From Geosiphon pyriformis (taxonomy: Eukaryota > Glomeromycota > Glomeromycetes > Archaeosporales > Geosiphonaceae): a stretch of DNA of 64,000 bases. How positions within the stretch are numbered: the stretch's first letter is position 1; every line of letters starts with the position of its first letter. The DNA lies in assembly GCA_016748015.1 (NCBI GenBank), contig JAAOMT010000675.1, positions 880,314-944,313 of the forward strand. The letters run 5' to 3'. Both the position numbers and the translations under genes were made by a program. The notes under the pieces were generated by a model, which was not told where the DNA came from, searched no databases, and saw nothing but the letters and a program-made list of their open reading frames with translations. This document shows, in pieces, positions 48,300 to 60,355 of the stretch.

Positions 48300-50040
48300 G
48301 ATTTGAATATGTTCTTGTTTATCACAATAGTGGCAGATATGCATTTCTTGTTGTCACTGTTGATTGGTCGATGAAGATAAATGTGGTTGGTTCTGTAAAT
48401 GATTAGAGTTTTCTTGATTATGGTGTCATTGTGGTGATTGATAAATTGTTTGATTGTTGTTAGCTAAGTATCCCTTTATCTTCTGATTAATTGTTTCACT
48501 GAATTTCTCCAATTTGGAATCCAATTCAGATGATCCGTTCATCACTAGATTAATGGCTTGGGTGTGGTTGGCTTCTAACTCAGCTGATTTGAAATCTCTG
48601 GTGTGAGTAACTGCATCTTGAAAGGTGCCTGGATGCAACGGATGTACATGTTGCAAGATACTGCTGTGCAGACCATGGATAAACTGGTTGAGGATCTGTG
48701 GTGCTGTGAAATAGTTGGCATCAATTGCTTGAATTTGGCGCAGGTTTCTATGAAACCATCCTAAGTAAGTTGTGACTGCTTCAGTTTCTCTTTGCTTCAT
48801 GGTGGTAAATATATTGACTAGGTGATTGATATTGTTACTGTTGCTAAAGTATCTTAAGAATTCTACTTTGAAGGCATTGAAGTCTTGTGGTTTATTAATC
48901 AAGCTCTGATACTATGAATTGGCAGTATCCTTAAGGAAGTAGGGAATGGCTTGCATTGCTCGGGCGTCATTCCATTCATTGGCTGCAATGGCTTTTCCCA
49001 TATCGTTTAATCATACTCGAGTGTCATCCTCTTCACCAGTAAAATTATCAAGTTTTGCGATTGGTACATAGGCCATTGGGTCTATATTGGGTTGTTGTGA
49101 TAGCTGTTAAAGCAGTTGTTGTATGAGTTTGGCTATTGGATTAATTGGTGGTTGATTAATGACAATTACTGGAGGTAAGTTTTGTTGATTAATTAAGTCG
49201 GGGTTTCAGTTGTTCTGATTTGGTTGAACTTGAAAATTTGGAGTTTCGATTTCCAGATTTTTTTGGTTTGGATTTTTCAGAGTTTGAATGTTTGGGGTTT
49301 CAAATTCCAGGTCTTCTGAGATCAGGTTTTGGTATGTAAATTTCTGATTCTCAGATTTTTTTTCCTCTTCTTCTTGTTTTCCTTCTGATTCTGTGACTTC
49401 TCAAGAACTCACAGTTCCAAAATCTGGCTGAGATGGTGGTGATTAAAATCCTGATGGTGTTGGCAATCATGATTTAAATCCTTTAAAATATGTGCCATAT
49501 GATTCTAATAAGTCTTCTTTCTTTTGTTTAATTTGAAATAAGAATCGTCTAACTGTTGATGTCGCATTTGATGTGAATGTGCCTGTTAATGCGATATTGA
49601 TGGCATTTCCAAGAGTATAATGATATGATGGATTGGTGGGTGATTTAACTCTGTGTTTCTTCCAAGTAGGTGGTTGTATTCTTTTGAGTATTACTGCTGG
49701 TGTTTGTAGTTTTCCTTTGCCTTTACTTGTGTAGGTAATTGGGTATCTCTGTTGGGTGTGATGTTCAATTTCTTTATTAATCTCAGTGATGATGGATGCG
49801 AAATTATAGTTTGTTGGTAAGCTGCTGTTTTGAATTAATTCATTGTAAAAAGTCTCTCTTATTGATTTAGTGTTTGTTGCTGTTCTTAATAAATAAGCAA
49901 TTTTTTCGTTGACATAAAAGTTGAAGACTGATTCTGCTGATATATGAGTTAATTCCAAGTGTTGACAGTAGTGTTGAAATAAGGATTTGCGAATCCTAAA
50001 TGGTTTGCTCCTATGTTTTCAGATTCTGCCACTTTTGGAT
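48300..50040 (-). pseudogene. H Gag (decayed; single frame from about 49990)
   Basis: The N-terminal VAESENIGANHLGF frame shifts once near 49995 (one base lost). The main frame has SAESVFNFYVNEKIAYLL, a Pro/Glu-rich linker (SENQKFTYQNLISEDLEFE), then the Gag core MAYVPIAKLDNFTGEEDDTRV and AMQAIPYFLKDTANS. FKVEFLRYFSNSNNINHL and LEANHTQAINLVMNGSSELD follow. The knuckle near 48320 reads CHYCDKQEHIQIS, having lost the final Cys. Gag and Pol share one frame with no frameshift between them. Confidence 0.85.
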
Positions 50041-50074
50041 GAGATTGTTGGTGCTGGTTTTCTGTAAGATTATA

Positions 50075-50091
50075 CCTCACAGGAAGCACCA
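50075..50091 (-). other. H primer binding site
   Basis: Minus-strand TGGTGCTTCCTGTGAGG lies 2 nt from the LTR. It is one transition away from the D2 site. Confidence 0.7.
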
Positions 50092-50093
50092 AA

Positions 50094-50977
50094 TGTTACA
50101 GATAATTATTTGGGGTCTTAAAGCAAATAACAAACCCATAACTTAGTGCTCAATTAATTGATAATGCTGGTGATACTAGTACGTTGGTTGTATCTGAAAA
50201 TTTTGGAGTTGAGTTCTTTGTATAATAGACAGAGATTCTTTGTTGATGTTATTTGCAGTTAATTTGTGTAAGTTGTTTCCCAATTTCTTTCTTAGCTTGA
50301 TGGCCAGATTTATTCTGGCAGTTGTGTCCTTCTAATAAGCTATCTGATAATATATATAATGCTACCCTTATCTCTGAGTCTTTTACCAGGCTATCTGTGA
50401 CATTAATAACTCAGCGCTTTTAATCAATTAGTATACAACAAAATCAAATAAAAAAAATAAAAAAAAATAAAGAAATGTAAGAAATAAGCCAAGGTAATTT
50501 ACAAGTTAGTATCTTGTCAATAGCTGTAATCAAAAGCTATTGTTCCAATGTGGTTAAGTATTAATTACTATTAACATAAAGTATTGATAGTGAAGAGTGA
50601 ATTGAGATAGTGAATAATTATTTATTGATATTTGTGATGTAGAAGGTTTCTAACTGATGGATTCTGCTTTTTTTACTTTTAATGCTACCACTATATATAT
50701 ATAATTGATGTTTTATGAGATTGCTCACATTCCCGAGTAATGTGCTATGATTTCTTGAGCAATGCTCACATTGCTGAGCAATGTGTCATATTTTCTTGAC
50801 ATCGCTTCACATTGCTGAGCAATGTGCCTTGATTTTTGACATTGCTCCACATTGCTGAGCAATGTGCTATAATTTCTGATATTGCTTCATATTGCTGAGC
50901 AATATGCTCATGTGCTAACTACTACTTTGCCTATTGGTCTACTATTTTCTATAACTGTTTTCTTTTTATGAGTAACA
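50094..50977 (-). repeat. H 5' LTR (family 3)
   Basis: 884 bp, TGTTACTCATAAAAAG...TAACA on the minus strand. It carries four palindrome units (50768-50784, 50809-50825, 50849-50865, 50889-50905) at 40-41 bp spacing, a TATATATATA box at about 50692-50703 and the two conserved R-region hairpins. Confidence 0.92.
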
Positions 50978-51198
50978 GCAGAATAGTCTGCAGGTGCCAA
51001 TTGTAGTTCTTCTTCTGCTTTTCCTTTTCTCTTTTCTTCCCAAGTTGGTGGTGGAGATAACTCTGTTTGGAAATTATTTGTCCATAAAACTTAATAGGTT
51101 TTTATGGTTGGTGGTGATATTGTGTCTTCAAATTCAATTAACAGTTCCTCTGAGCTTTGGATTTTAAAGTGTCTGCACGTAGCCAGGACTTGGGCATG

Positions 51199-51680
51199 TC
51201 ATCCATTAAAAGTAATCTGTAATTTCTGTGTGTTCCAGTCAAAAATGGCATGGGCTTTGGCCAACCAGTTATTTCCGACAAGAGCTTGATATTGTGTGGC
51301 TTCCATGACCAGAACTTTTATAGGAATTTGGATTCTGTTAATTTTGAAGAAAAAGTTATCAATTTTTTCAATTGGGGTTTTGGTATTGCCATCTGCAGTA
51401 ATAATTTGGGTGGTTGTAGCATGATCTATTTGGTGATCTAATTGATCCATGAGTTGTTTTGTTATTATACTGCCTGCTAATTTGCTATTGAGAATTAATT
51501 TAATGTTTATGTTTCCGACTTTAGCATTAGTATACAGGGCCATGATTGGTTTGTCCTAATTTATGGTGGCTTTATTAAAAAGGCTATTTGTGTTCAGACT
51601 ATCAATGTTGAAGAGGAAAATAGCAGCAAAGGTGGTATTTTTAGTGATAGTAGTGGGTGGAATAGTATTGTTGATTTGAT
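51199..51680 (-). pseudogene. G aspartic protease (catalytic Asp to Asn)
   Basis: An open frame of 114 codons contains MALYTNAKVGNINIKLILNSKLAGSIIT (catalytic DSG changed to NSK). It also contains TQIITADGNTKTPIEKID, IPIKVLVMEATQYQALVGN and WLAKAHAIFDW. The linker to the CxxC module ends at 50978, where H entered. Confidence 0.8.
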
Positions 51681-52079
51681 TTTACCTCGAAGAGTTGGAA
51701 GTCTTTCTTACATCCTTCCTTTCTAAAAGTGTAGAGCTATAAAAATTTTGGTTTTCAGTGAGACTAAGATATGAGACTTGGTTAGGATATCTGGTTGGTG
51801 CTGGTCAAAATAGTGCATTACTATGATTTAAGAATTGTGATGATACACTGTTAGTTAGTATCTAATTGTTGCTAAGATTCCTCTATCCTTGGTTGTAATC
51901 AATTGCATAATGTTTAGGTTGGTTATTAATGAGATTTTAGTATTGAGATGCTGCTTAAGTCATTGGCTGTGATAACTGATAGTAGTTCTGAGGTGGTTAC
52001 TGGGTATACTGAATTTGTTGTAAGTATTGAGGCAGTTGATATTGAGGTGCAGAGTATTAGAATATCATGTTTTGAGGAT

Positions 52080-53720
52080 ATCTTAATTGCTAATATTGAT
52101 TTTCTTGATTTTGGTCCATTACTTTCTTACAGCAGTCCTGAATAATGTGTTCAGGTTTCTGGCAATAATAACAATTGTGAAAATCGGATCTCCAAGGTTG
52201 TTGTTGTTGTTGCTGACAATTCTGTTGTTATTGGTATCTGTTGTTATTACTATCTCTTTGTTGTGGTGGCTGGTAGGGTCCTATGGTACTGGCTAAAAAT
52301 CTTTCAATTTTCTGAGTTAATTTCTTACTTAATTGAGTTATTTTTGTGTCAATATTGGATGTTCTATTGATAGCCAAGTTAATGGCTTAAGTATAGTTAG
52401 TCTCTTGTTCTGCTAACTCAAAGTCACAAGCAAAAGTAACTGCCTCTTATAAGGTTGTCAGGTGGTAAAATCTTATGGATCAGAGAAGACTGCTCTTTAA
52501 TTTTTTGATGAATTGATTAAGGATTTGCACCCCAGTATAGTAGTCTCTTTCAATGGCCTGGATTTGACAAAGGATTTAGTTGAATCATCCAAAATAAGTG
52601 GTCACTGCTTTGTAATCTTTTTGTTTTATGATACTGAACTGATTTTGTAATCTAATAAGAGTGTTGGAGTTACAAAAATATTGCAGAAAAACAAGTTTAA
52701 AGGCAGTGAAGTTAGTTGGTTTCTCTGCAAGACTTTAATACCATAAGTCTGCAGTTCCAGTCAAAAAAAATGGCAATGCTTAAATAGCTCTATCATCATC
52801 TCAATTGTTGGTGGCGATGGCTTTCTTAGCTTCTGTAATCTATGTATATACATCATCTTCTTCACCAGAGAATTTTTCTAATTTGGCAATATCTTGGTAA
52901 GCCATAATCTGGTAAGTAGGTAAAGTCTTTCTGGTTGATGCTGAGAAATTTGGTGTTTACATGCTAGGGTGTTCTCCTGGTGTTAATTCTGGTTTTTTCT
53001 TTTTGTTAATTTTTCCAATGGACTGGAGGATAGCTGTTTCTTTAAAAAGAGTAGTTGATAATTTGGTCAAAGGTTGGGTTAATGGTGATTCTTATATTAA
53101 TGTATTTCTATCTGTTTTATTAATTGTTGGGATGAGATTTCCAAACAACAATCCATATTCTCCTAATGATTTGGTTTAACTGTGTTGACTCCAAGGATGT
53201 GAATTTCCAGAAGTTCATGGTGTTTCCAACTGGGTTTCCAGGAGTGGGTTGAATACAATGCTACTTTGAGGTGTCTAATAGTATGATGGAATTGTTAGAA
53301 AGAGAAACCTTGGTTTCTTGTTGACCATAAACTTGGCTTGTTTTTGTGCAGCTGCTGCACTATTGGGTTTGGATTCATATTCTTTAGGGTCAAATTCTAC
53401 TGGTTGTTGTACTTAAAAGAATCATTTTGCCATGTAATATTTAATGTCTGTATTAATTATGCAAAGAGTTTCAATGATTGCTCAGGTAGTCATGGTTATT
53501 GAATATCCTAATAAGCTTTGATAGATTTGTTCTCCAAGTTTTTTTATGTTGGTTGCATGGCCTAATAAGCAGTCAATTTTTGCATTGATATAGTTACAAA
53601 AATTACTTTCTGTATAAGCAGTTTCTGCTGATATTCTTAAGTCTTTTCAAAAGTATTGAAATAATGCTCTTCTGTATGGAAAGTGGTCTTTTTTTACTGT
53701 TCCAATAGTTGTCACTTTTG
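52080..53720 (-). pseudogene. G Gag (decayed)
   Basis: The N-terminal part has DLRISAETAYTESNFCNYI and a Pro-rich linker. The Gag core at about 52905 begins MAYQDIAKLEKFSGEEDD. It continues ALPFFLTGTADLWY, FKLVFLQYFCNSNTL and EAVTFACDFELAEQETN. The knuckle CYYCQKPEHIIQDC (about 52140-52180) is an intact CX2CX4HX4C, followed by a Gln/Tyr-rich tail. Numerous stops at Trp, Gln and Arg. Confidence 0.8.
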
Positions 53721-53757
53721 TGAATTTTTGGGGTGCTCTGTCTCTGTGAATTTATAA

Positions 53758-53774
53758 CCTCACAAGAAACACCA
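53758..53774 (-). other. G primer binding site
   Basis: Minus-strand TGGTGTTTCTTGTGAGG follows the 5' LTR after 2 nt. It differs from the D2 site only by C-to-T changes. Confidence 0.65.
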
Positions 53775-53776
53775 AA

Positions 53777-54829
53777 TATTATGAGTATACTTGGTAAGAT
53801 TGAAAGATGAAAATGTTTGGTGCTCTTAATTATTGGTAAGATGTGTTTTGTGTAATTCCACTGGTTTAGTCTTGATTATCAGTTTCTGAAGATCTTCTTT
53901 ACTGGTTGTGAATTTACCCATTGAGTTTTTTGGTTATAAGGCACAGAATTTTGGTTCTTGCTGATTACAACTTCTTATAAAGATGCTTTCTTCTTTGAGC
54001 TAATAAGCACAGTTGTTAGGGTCTAGCATTGTCTTTTTACCCTTCTGGTAAGCTATTAAGATAACATTAATATCCAAAAACCCAGTGGGAGCTTTCTTCT
54101 TTTACCAGGCTATCACAAAGTCTATTTTCAGACAGTCAATTTTACTATGTTGCTGCTTTACAAAAGAATAAAAAAAAAAATTTTAAAAAAAATTTAAAAA
54201 TAAAAAAAATAAAAATAAAAGAAAAAAAAAGAAAAAGAATTAGTATCATTAATCACTGTGATCAAGAGCAATTAATCCAAATTGTTAATAGTTCAAGGTA
54301 GTTATGCTAAGAGCATTTGTTCTGGAATGAAGGTACAACACAATGATTAATTCACATAAATTCTACAAAGTTTGAGAACATAAATTCGTGATTCTGATTT
54401 CTTGATAATTGATTTTATTTTAGAAGATAAAAATGGAATAGAATAAATAATAAAAGAGATAAGGATATTTGATTCTTGTCTAGTGGTTCATATTTATCTG
54501 TCTCTTTTCTACTTTCTACAACTACTTACTTATATACATTTTTTTTGGTTTTACAGAATTGCTTCTGATAGTTTTATTATTGCTAACTATTGTTTTGTTA
54601 TTTTTGTTATTGCTTTGTTTTTTTATGTTATTACTAGTTATCTTATGTTATAACACATTATCTGGTGTTATTATATGTTATTTTGTATTATCCTACATTA
54701 TAACATATTATCCTATGCTATTCTAAGTTATAATGCATTATCCAACATTATTGCATGCTATTCTGTATTATGTTATGTTTTGGTTATGTTTTTTCATAAC
54801 TTTGGATCAGTTTTTTTACTTGGGTAACA
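53777..54829 (-). repeat. G 5' LTR (family 4)
   Basis: On the minus strand TGTTACCCAAGT...CATAATA. A degenerate TTAT-rich array occupies about 54640-54790. U5 contains GAGCACCAAAC (minus strand, about 53815-53826), complementary to the start of the PBS. Confidence 0.87.
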
Positions 54830-54925
54830 TTGCTCTTTGAAGTTAAATTCTTTTTAATTTCTTTCATCATTCTACAATCTTGTTCTCCCTTGTTATCTCT
54901 AAGCTTGTTACTCTAATCTGTAATA
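54830..54925 (+). repeat. F 3' LTR, right part, after G
   Basis: It begins TTGC (54830-54833), the second copy of the G target site (TCAC on the left). It continues TCTTTGAAGTTAAATTC as in the F 5' LTR at about 27340, and ends TGTAATA at 54925. Confidence 0.88.
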
Positions 54926-55520
54926 GTATTATTTGCTTACTGGACAATGAAGCAAGACATTACACAAACAATACCATTTGAATTAGTATATAGTAAAACA
55001 ACAATATTACCAGTTGAAATAGAAGTCAAAACATATTCAACAGAACTAATAACAGAAGAAAATTTTCAAAAAACACTGTTGAAAAGAACATATAACTTAA
55101 TAAAAACACTAGAAAACAAATGGCAAAAAGCAGTTGATAACATCCAAAAGTCACAAGAAAAACAAAAAGAAAGACACAATAACCAATTACCAAATAAACC
55201 AGTCAAATTCAGGATTAGAAACAAAGTATTTTTACATTGTACCAAAGCAGAAAAACAATGGAGCAGAAAATTTAACCCCAAATGAGATGGATTATTTCAC
55301 ATAAAGAAAATTCTAGGAAATGGAGCTTATAAATTAAGGTTGAACAACAAAGTTTTAACCAAAGTAGTACATAAAGATCAACTAAAACTATATTAAAACA
55401 TAACATTAGCATCCACTAGTAATATTCCACAACTGAAAACACAGAAAATACTAGTTCAACCAGATAAGATTCCACAAAATCTGGAACTAATCATAGTTAT
55501 TGAACCAAACACGTCAAATT
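54926..55520 (+). pseudogene. D2 pol: integrase, second part (after F)
   Basis: It starts with the perfect target duplicate GTAT (54926-54929) and continues the integrase as VLFAYWTMKQDITQTIPFEL, then LITEENFQKTLLKRTYNLIK, FRIRNKVFLHCTKAEKQWS and KFNPK-stop-DGLFHIKKILGNGAYKLRL. The tail ends at about 55520 with a stop after ... EPNTSN. Confidence 0.85.
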
Positions 55521-55574
55521 GAACAACCAAAAGAGTATATAAAAACATGATATACACAACAAAAGCAACAAAAA

Positions 55575-56215
55575 AAATAGAAATACCAGATTATATTTAC
55601 ACCTTAGCTCAACAATTGTTTTAAACTTTAAATCAACAGCAAGTAAACATAGAAATTATTATCAACAACCAAACAATCTGTTATCAAAACACCAAACAAA
55701 AAGGGAAAAATACACTATACCAGTGACCACAAAAACAATCAATAAACTGGTCAGATAAAATAGTAAAAAAGTAAAAAACACTTTTGAAAAGACAACCATC
55801 ATTATTTCAACAAAAGAACTGACAAAAAAAAATTGAAACCAATGAATAAACCAACTTTCAATACCATACTGCTACTATCAATTGGGACAAAAAATAGATA
55901 TTCAGAAGTTATATCTTGACAAATCCAAGAGAATCTTCAATCAAAAAATAATCTGGAATATTGAAAACATTATTGGAAAGAAAACAAACTTGACACTATA
56001 CATCAGAACCATTTATTGATTACACACTGTATTTTAGAACTACCCAGAAATATTGTTACACTCTGACATGGAAACAATAACTATCAACCAATGGAAAAAA
56101 ATGAACAATACACAAATTAAAGAAATAAAGAGTAAAATAAAACAGATGCTACTTGAAAAAAAAGTATTTAACATAATTCAAAATAAGGATTTTGACAGAG
56201 CTCAATATTAAAAAA
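55575..56215 (+). pseudogene. D2 ORF-X: accessory ORF
   Basis: It aligns with D1 and H ORF-X. The start codon has become ATA (ATAGAAATACCAGAT), followed by EIPDYIYTLAQQLF, VNIEIIINNQTICYQNT and, after frameshifts, IGKKTNLTLYIRTIY, LHTVF, NYPEILLHSDMETITINQW and QIKEIKSKIKQMLLEKK. It ends DFDRAQY just before the polypurine tract. Confidence 0.55.
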
Positions 56216-56224
56216 AGAAGATAA

Positions 56225-57040
56225 TATTACTCATAAAAAAGGAAAACAGATATAGAAAATAGTAAACCAATAAGAAAGTAGTAGTTAACACGTGAGCACA
56301 TTGCTCAACAATATGGAATAATATTAGAAAATTAGAGCACATTGCTCAGTAATATAAGTATTACTCAAAAAATCATAGCACATTGCTCAGAAATGTGAGC
56401 AATTTCATAGAACATTAATTATGTATATATAGCAGTAGCATTAGAAGAAAAAAAGACAGACCTCTCAGTTTAGACTAGATCTAAACAACTTTCCACATCA
56501 GAAATATCAATAAATAATTATTTAATATCTCAAATCCATTTCACACTATCAACATTTTATGTTAATAGTAATTGATACTTAACTATACTGAAACAATAGC
56601 TCTTGATCATGGCTATTGATCAGATACTAACATTTATTGCCTTGGCTTATTTTTTTTATTTCTTTTTTTTTATCTTGCTTTGTTATTTCTTGTTATTGAC
56701 TAAATTGATTAAAAAAAAAAAAGCACTGAGTTATTAACATTATAGATAGCCTGGTAAAAGACCCAGAAATAAGGATATAAGATTTATAAATTAATGGATA
56801 GCTTACCAGAAGAACATAACTGTCAGAATAAACCAGTCACCATGCTGAAAACAGAAATTGGGAAAACAACTTGAGAAATTCACCAAAACCAACCATAATG
56901 AATCTCTGTCCATTATACAAAGAACTTAACCAAAATCTTCAGATCACAAAAATCTTCAAAAACCAACATCATTATATTAACTGAACACCAAGTTACAGAT
57001 TTGTTATTTGCTTTGAGACCTTAAATAATTATCTGTAACA
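56225..57040 (+). repeat. D2 3' LTR (family 3)
   Basis: TATTACTCATAAAAAAGG...TCTGTAACA, 816 bp. It has the GAGCACATTGCTCA palindromic motifs (about 56293-56405), TATGTATATATAG and both conserved hairpins. Immediately followed by the ACGT target duplicate. Confidence 0.88.
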
Positions 57041-57165
57041 ACGTACATTAAATTTTTACTTATTTAATTTGCTTCCATATTGTAATTTTCTCTTTAATTA
57101 TTTCTATTACTCTATAATTCTATTTTTTCTTGCTATCTATTAGCTTGTTATTCCAATTTGTAACA
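57041..57165 (+). repeat. Element B 3' LTR, right part, after the D2 insertion
   Basis: It starts with the perfect target-site duplicate ACGT (57041-57044) and continues ACATTAAATTTTTAC..., matching the tail of the F 5' LTR. It ends TTGTAACA at 57165. Confidence 0.85.
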
Positions 57166-57480
57166 ATATTAAACTATATAAATAAGACCATATAAAAATT
57201 TTAAAACATAATAAAATTTGTTATTATCAAATTATATCTATTAATTATTAATTTTTATTAGTGTTTTTTAGTTTGTTAAAAAAAATTTGTATTTAATTTA
57301 ATTAAATAGTTAGACTGTATTATATTTTTTTATTGTTATTAAGTTAATTGCTGATTTTTTGTTTCTTATTTACTGGCTGATTTTATTAATTAATTATAAT
57401 AATATAAACTTTTCTTACATGATTTTAATGATAATTTTTATAATATTATTTTTTTATTAATGCATTTATTAAATAAAGCC
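57166..57480. other. AT-rich stretch without recognisable coding sequence
   Basis: It lies between the end of the B LTR and the C-terminal end of the minus-strand LINE. It contains runs such as ATTTAATTTAATTAAATAG. It may include the LINE 3' untranslated region and a little of the pre-B target DNA. I see no gene here. Confidence 0.6.
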
Positions 57481-57579
57481 CAACCACTATTTAATACATA
57501 GATCCAAACTAAGTGGTTCAAACTAAACACAACTTATGTACTTATTATATGTGGCTAGCTATTTAGATTAAACAAAATA

Positions 57580-58660
57580 ATACTACACACTTATATAAAC
57601 ATGTACATTACTATTTGATCCTAAAAAAAAAGGACACAGTTTGTAACAACCAAAACTAATAGCAAAAGACTTGACAATACTAAGCAATCTAATTACACTA
57701 TTTAAAAGCACAAATATCACATCACATGACAATCTTAATACCAAACTGCTATTCTTAATTAGACCAGTTTTTTCTATATTTACTTTATATTTAAATCTTA
57801 TCAATCATGTTTTAGCATAATATAACTTTACTAAATGCCTTATGTATTCAACAATAATAAAAGCAGTTTTTTTTTTTATCAAAAATTCCCAAAGTCTTTG
57901 TATACTAATTTCTTAATACAAACTCCTTACAAATTATCACATACAGGCCTATATTTAAGAAATACTAAGAGAATGTCTGCAGAACAACAGAAAAAAATAG
58001 ATTATGAATACTCACCAAGATAATCTAATATACAGATGCTTTTGCTAAAATTCTTTCCCAAATATTAATATTCTGAATACAAGTAAAAGCATAATCAGAA
58101 AACTTTATCTTAACATACAATAAACATAGAACACTAGGATATCTCTTATTATACAATCTTTTTCTAACTGTTACTGGTAGTTATCTATGTATAACTTTTA
58201 TTAAATATGTATGCAGACTAAAAAACTTTTAACTAGTAAATTCAGAGAGCATATGGAAATCAAAATACCACACTTTTGCAGTAGCAGTCCAATACACACT
58301 TTTGATCAACCTATTCAGAATCATATTATGGCCAGAGCTAGTTTTCCAATAAACATGACAAATAGATCTAAACAAATTTTTAACAAAATAATAAACATTG
58401 TTAGATACAGCAATGTTTTTAGCAACCAAGAAATATTTCTGCACTTCTACTGGCAAAAGAAAGATAGAACACACTTCAAAAACAGAGCAACAGTCTGTAA
58501 TTTAGCCATAGTAAAAGACAAAAGCCTATGTACTCTAACACTAATATTCATATTCACAGCAAAAAAATACACAGCTGCCCTATTAACTACATTAGCAAAG
58601 CCAGTATTTTTCAATAAACCATCCATATAAACATCAAATAAGTCAGACCAAATCTTATAT
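57580..58660 (-). pseudogene. LINE RNase H and C-terminal region (decayed)
   Basis: RNase H starts FDVYMDGLLKNTGFANVV with the catalytic DGS as DGL. ISVRVHRLLSFTMAKLQTVA follows, where Lys replaces the catalytic Glu of AELQA. A deletion of the middle of the domain joins it to FLVAKNIAVSNNVYYFVKNL and LIKSVYWTATAKVWYFDFHML. Below that are VRKRLYNKRYPSVLCLLYV and FSDYAFTC, the remnant of a C-terminal Cys/His motif, and KVNIEKTGLIKNSSLVLRLS. No intact frame. Confidence 0.75.
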
Positions 58661-58679
58661 AAATTATTTCAAATATCAA

Positions 58680-60351
58680 AAAACCTCTTAGATTCTAAAA
58701 TATTCATGTTTAGTAACTAATTGGTTTTAGCAAAATTACTTAACAAAAAAACTTTATTTCGCAAAAACTTTAATATAAGCTCAAATTAATAAGGCACAAA
58801 ACTTCTAAAATTTAATCTTTTTTATTAATAAAAAGTCTTTTAGTTTATTATATTACTTTTTTTGTTAAAAAGCTTATTACCAAAAACAATTCCAAAATGC
58901 TTAAAGAAATGAACAAAACTAAGATACAAGGTTTTTCCCAAAATACTGACATAAAAAAATTACCAGGACTACAAAAAACATTGGAAAAGTTGTTAATCAA
59001 AAACAGCTTATTGCCTAAAAAAATTTTACCACTCCAGCCAAAAAATTTTTTACTGGATTAACATGTAATATTGCAAAAAATTTAGAGAAGTCCAACCCAA
59101 AACCTGCAAATTCAAGAATCTATGATTAAATAAACATTTAAAAATGCCCAAAATATTAAAGAAGAAGATTAAGACAGTTAATTTTTTTTCAGACTACATT
59201 TGCTTAAATAATTTCAAACTATACAAAAAAAAATAATACAAAGCTTTATTAGAAAAATCACAGGACAAACAAACTTTAAACTTAAGACTTTTTCTAATTA
59301 TAACATCCTATTTGCAGCACATATTTGACAAGACAAAACTAAACTGGATTTTATAATTAATTTGCAAAATAGCTAATATTAAATAAAAAAACTGTTTGTT
59401 TATAATAGTTTTCCTAAGTATCACATTAATAAAAAACCAAATATTAGAATAAGCCTTGATTATACTTGGCTTGAATAATTTTTTAGTTGACAAAAAAATC
59501 TCCAGATATTTATGCACTTTATTCTTCTTGGCAATTAAAATTGGCTGATTACTAATATCCAAAGAAGCAATTCTAATCTTTTGATTAATAAGAATAGCCA
59601 CAGTTTTTTTATTGTTAATCAAAATATTATTGATTATAAAAAACTTATTAGCAATATTCAAAACATACTGCATAAAAGTCTAACTATTGCCAACTCAAAT
59701 TGTGTTATTAACAAACACACCAGTTGTAAAAAAAAAGAATATCCTATTACTGTTTTCAATTCTATTGGTTTTTGTGACAAACATAATATTAATCTAATAA
59801 CTACATAATTGTTTATGTCTCTTAACCTTATATAAGAATAGATCATAAAAAATCTTCCAAAGAAAAAGTAAAAAAACTTTGTCTTGATTCAATCTATTAT
59901 GTACTCTATAACTATCTAAAAGACCAAAATCTGTTATTACTTTATTAACTTTATCTTTGTATATGCTACTAAAAAATTTGATAAATTTATTATATATTTT
60001 GATCTGTTACAAGCTAGTCCTCAAATAGTGCCAATTAACCAAGTTATATGTCTTGTATATATCCTGCAAGACCAACTAAAGCTCCCTATTTTTCTTTAGA
60101 GCATTTTTAATTATTAATTCAATAGTAAATACAGGAGACTAAAACTAAAAAATTATTACTGTGAAAAACACCAAACTTGCTATATATAAATAAGATCTGA
60201 TCAGATAGAATCTTGAAAAGAACTTTTTTGGCAGTTTTAATTAAAGCAATAAGACAAATATTTGTAAAAACTCCATTTTAATAATAAAATTTAAGTATTA
60301 TTGAGATCTAAGTTCTTTTCCACAAAGCAGATACACTACTAATAGACAAAC
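58680..60351 (-). pseudogene. LINE reverse transcriptase, C-terminal part (active site FVNN)
   Basis: It resumes CLSISSVSALWKRT, then CLIALIKTAKKVLFKILSDQ, LQLVLQDIYKTYNLVNWHYL (expected DMxKAYD; Asp to Asn) and LDSYRVHNRLNQDKVF. The active site is TGVFVNNTI (plus 59704-59709; expected FVDD, both Asp to Asn). YVLNIANKFFIINNILINNK, LEIFLSTKKLFKPSI and VILRKTIINKQFFYLI follow. Multiple frameshifts and stops. Confidence 0.8.
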
Positions 60352-60355
60352 ATAC

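Noticed and set aside
50750-50910. CRISPR-like array (palindromic repeats at regular 40-bp spacing)
   Set aside because: The units lie in LTR U3 regions, are present in both LTRs, have similar spacers, and the surrounding sequence is eukaryotic retrotransposon.
57166-57480. A host gene or tRNA between B and the LINE
   Set aside because: I found only AT-rich sequence without a credible ORF, splice pattern or tRNA arm.
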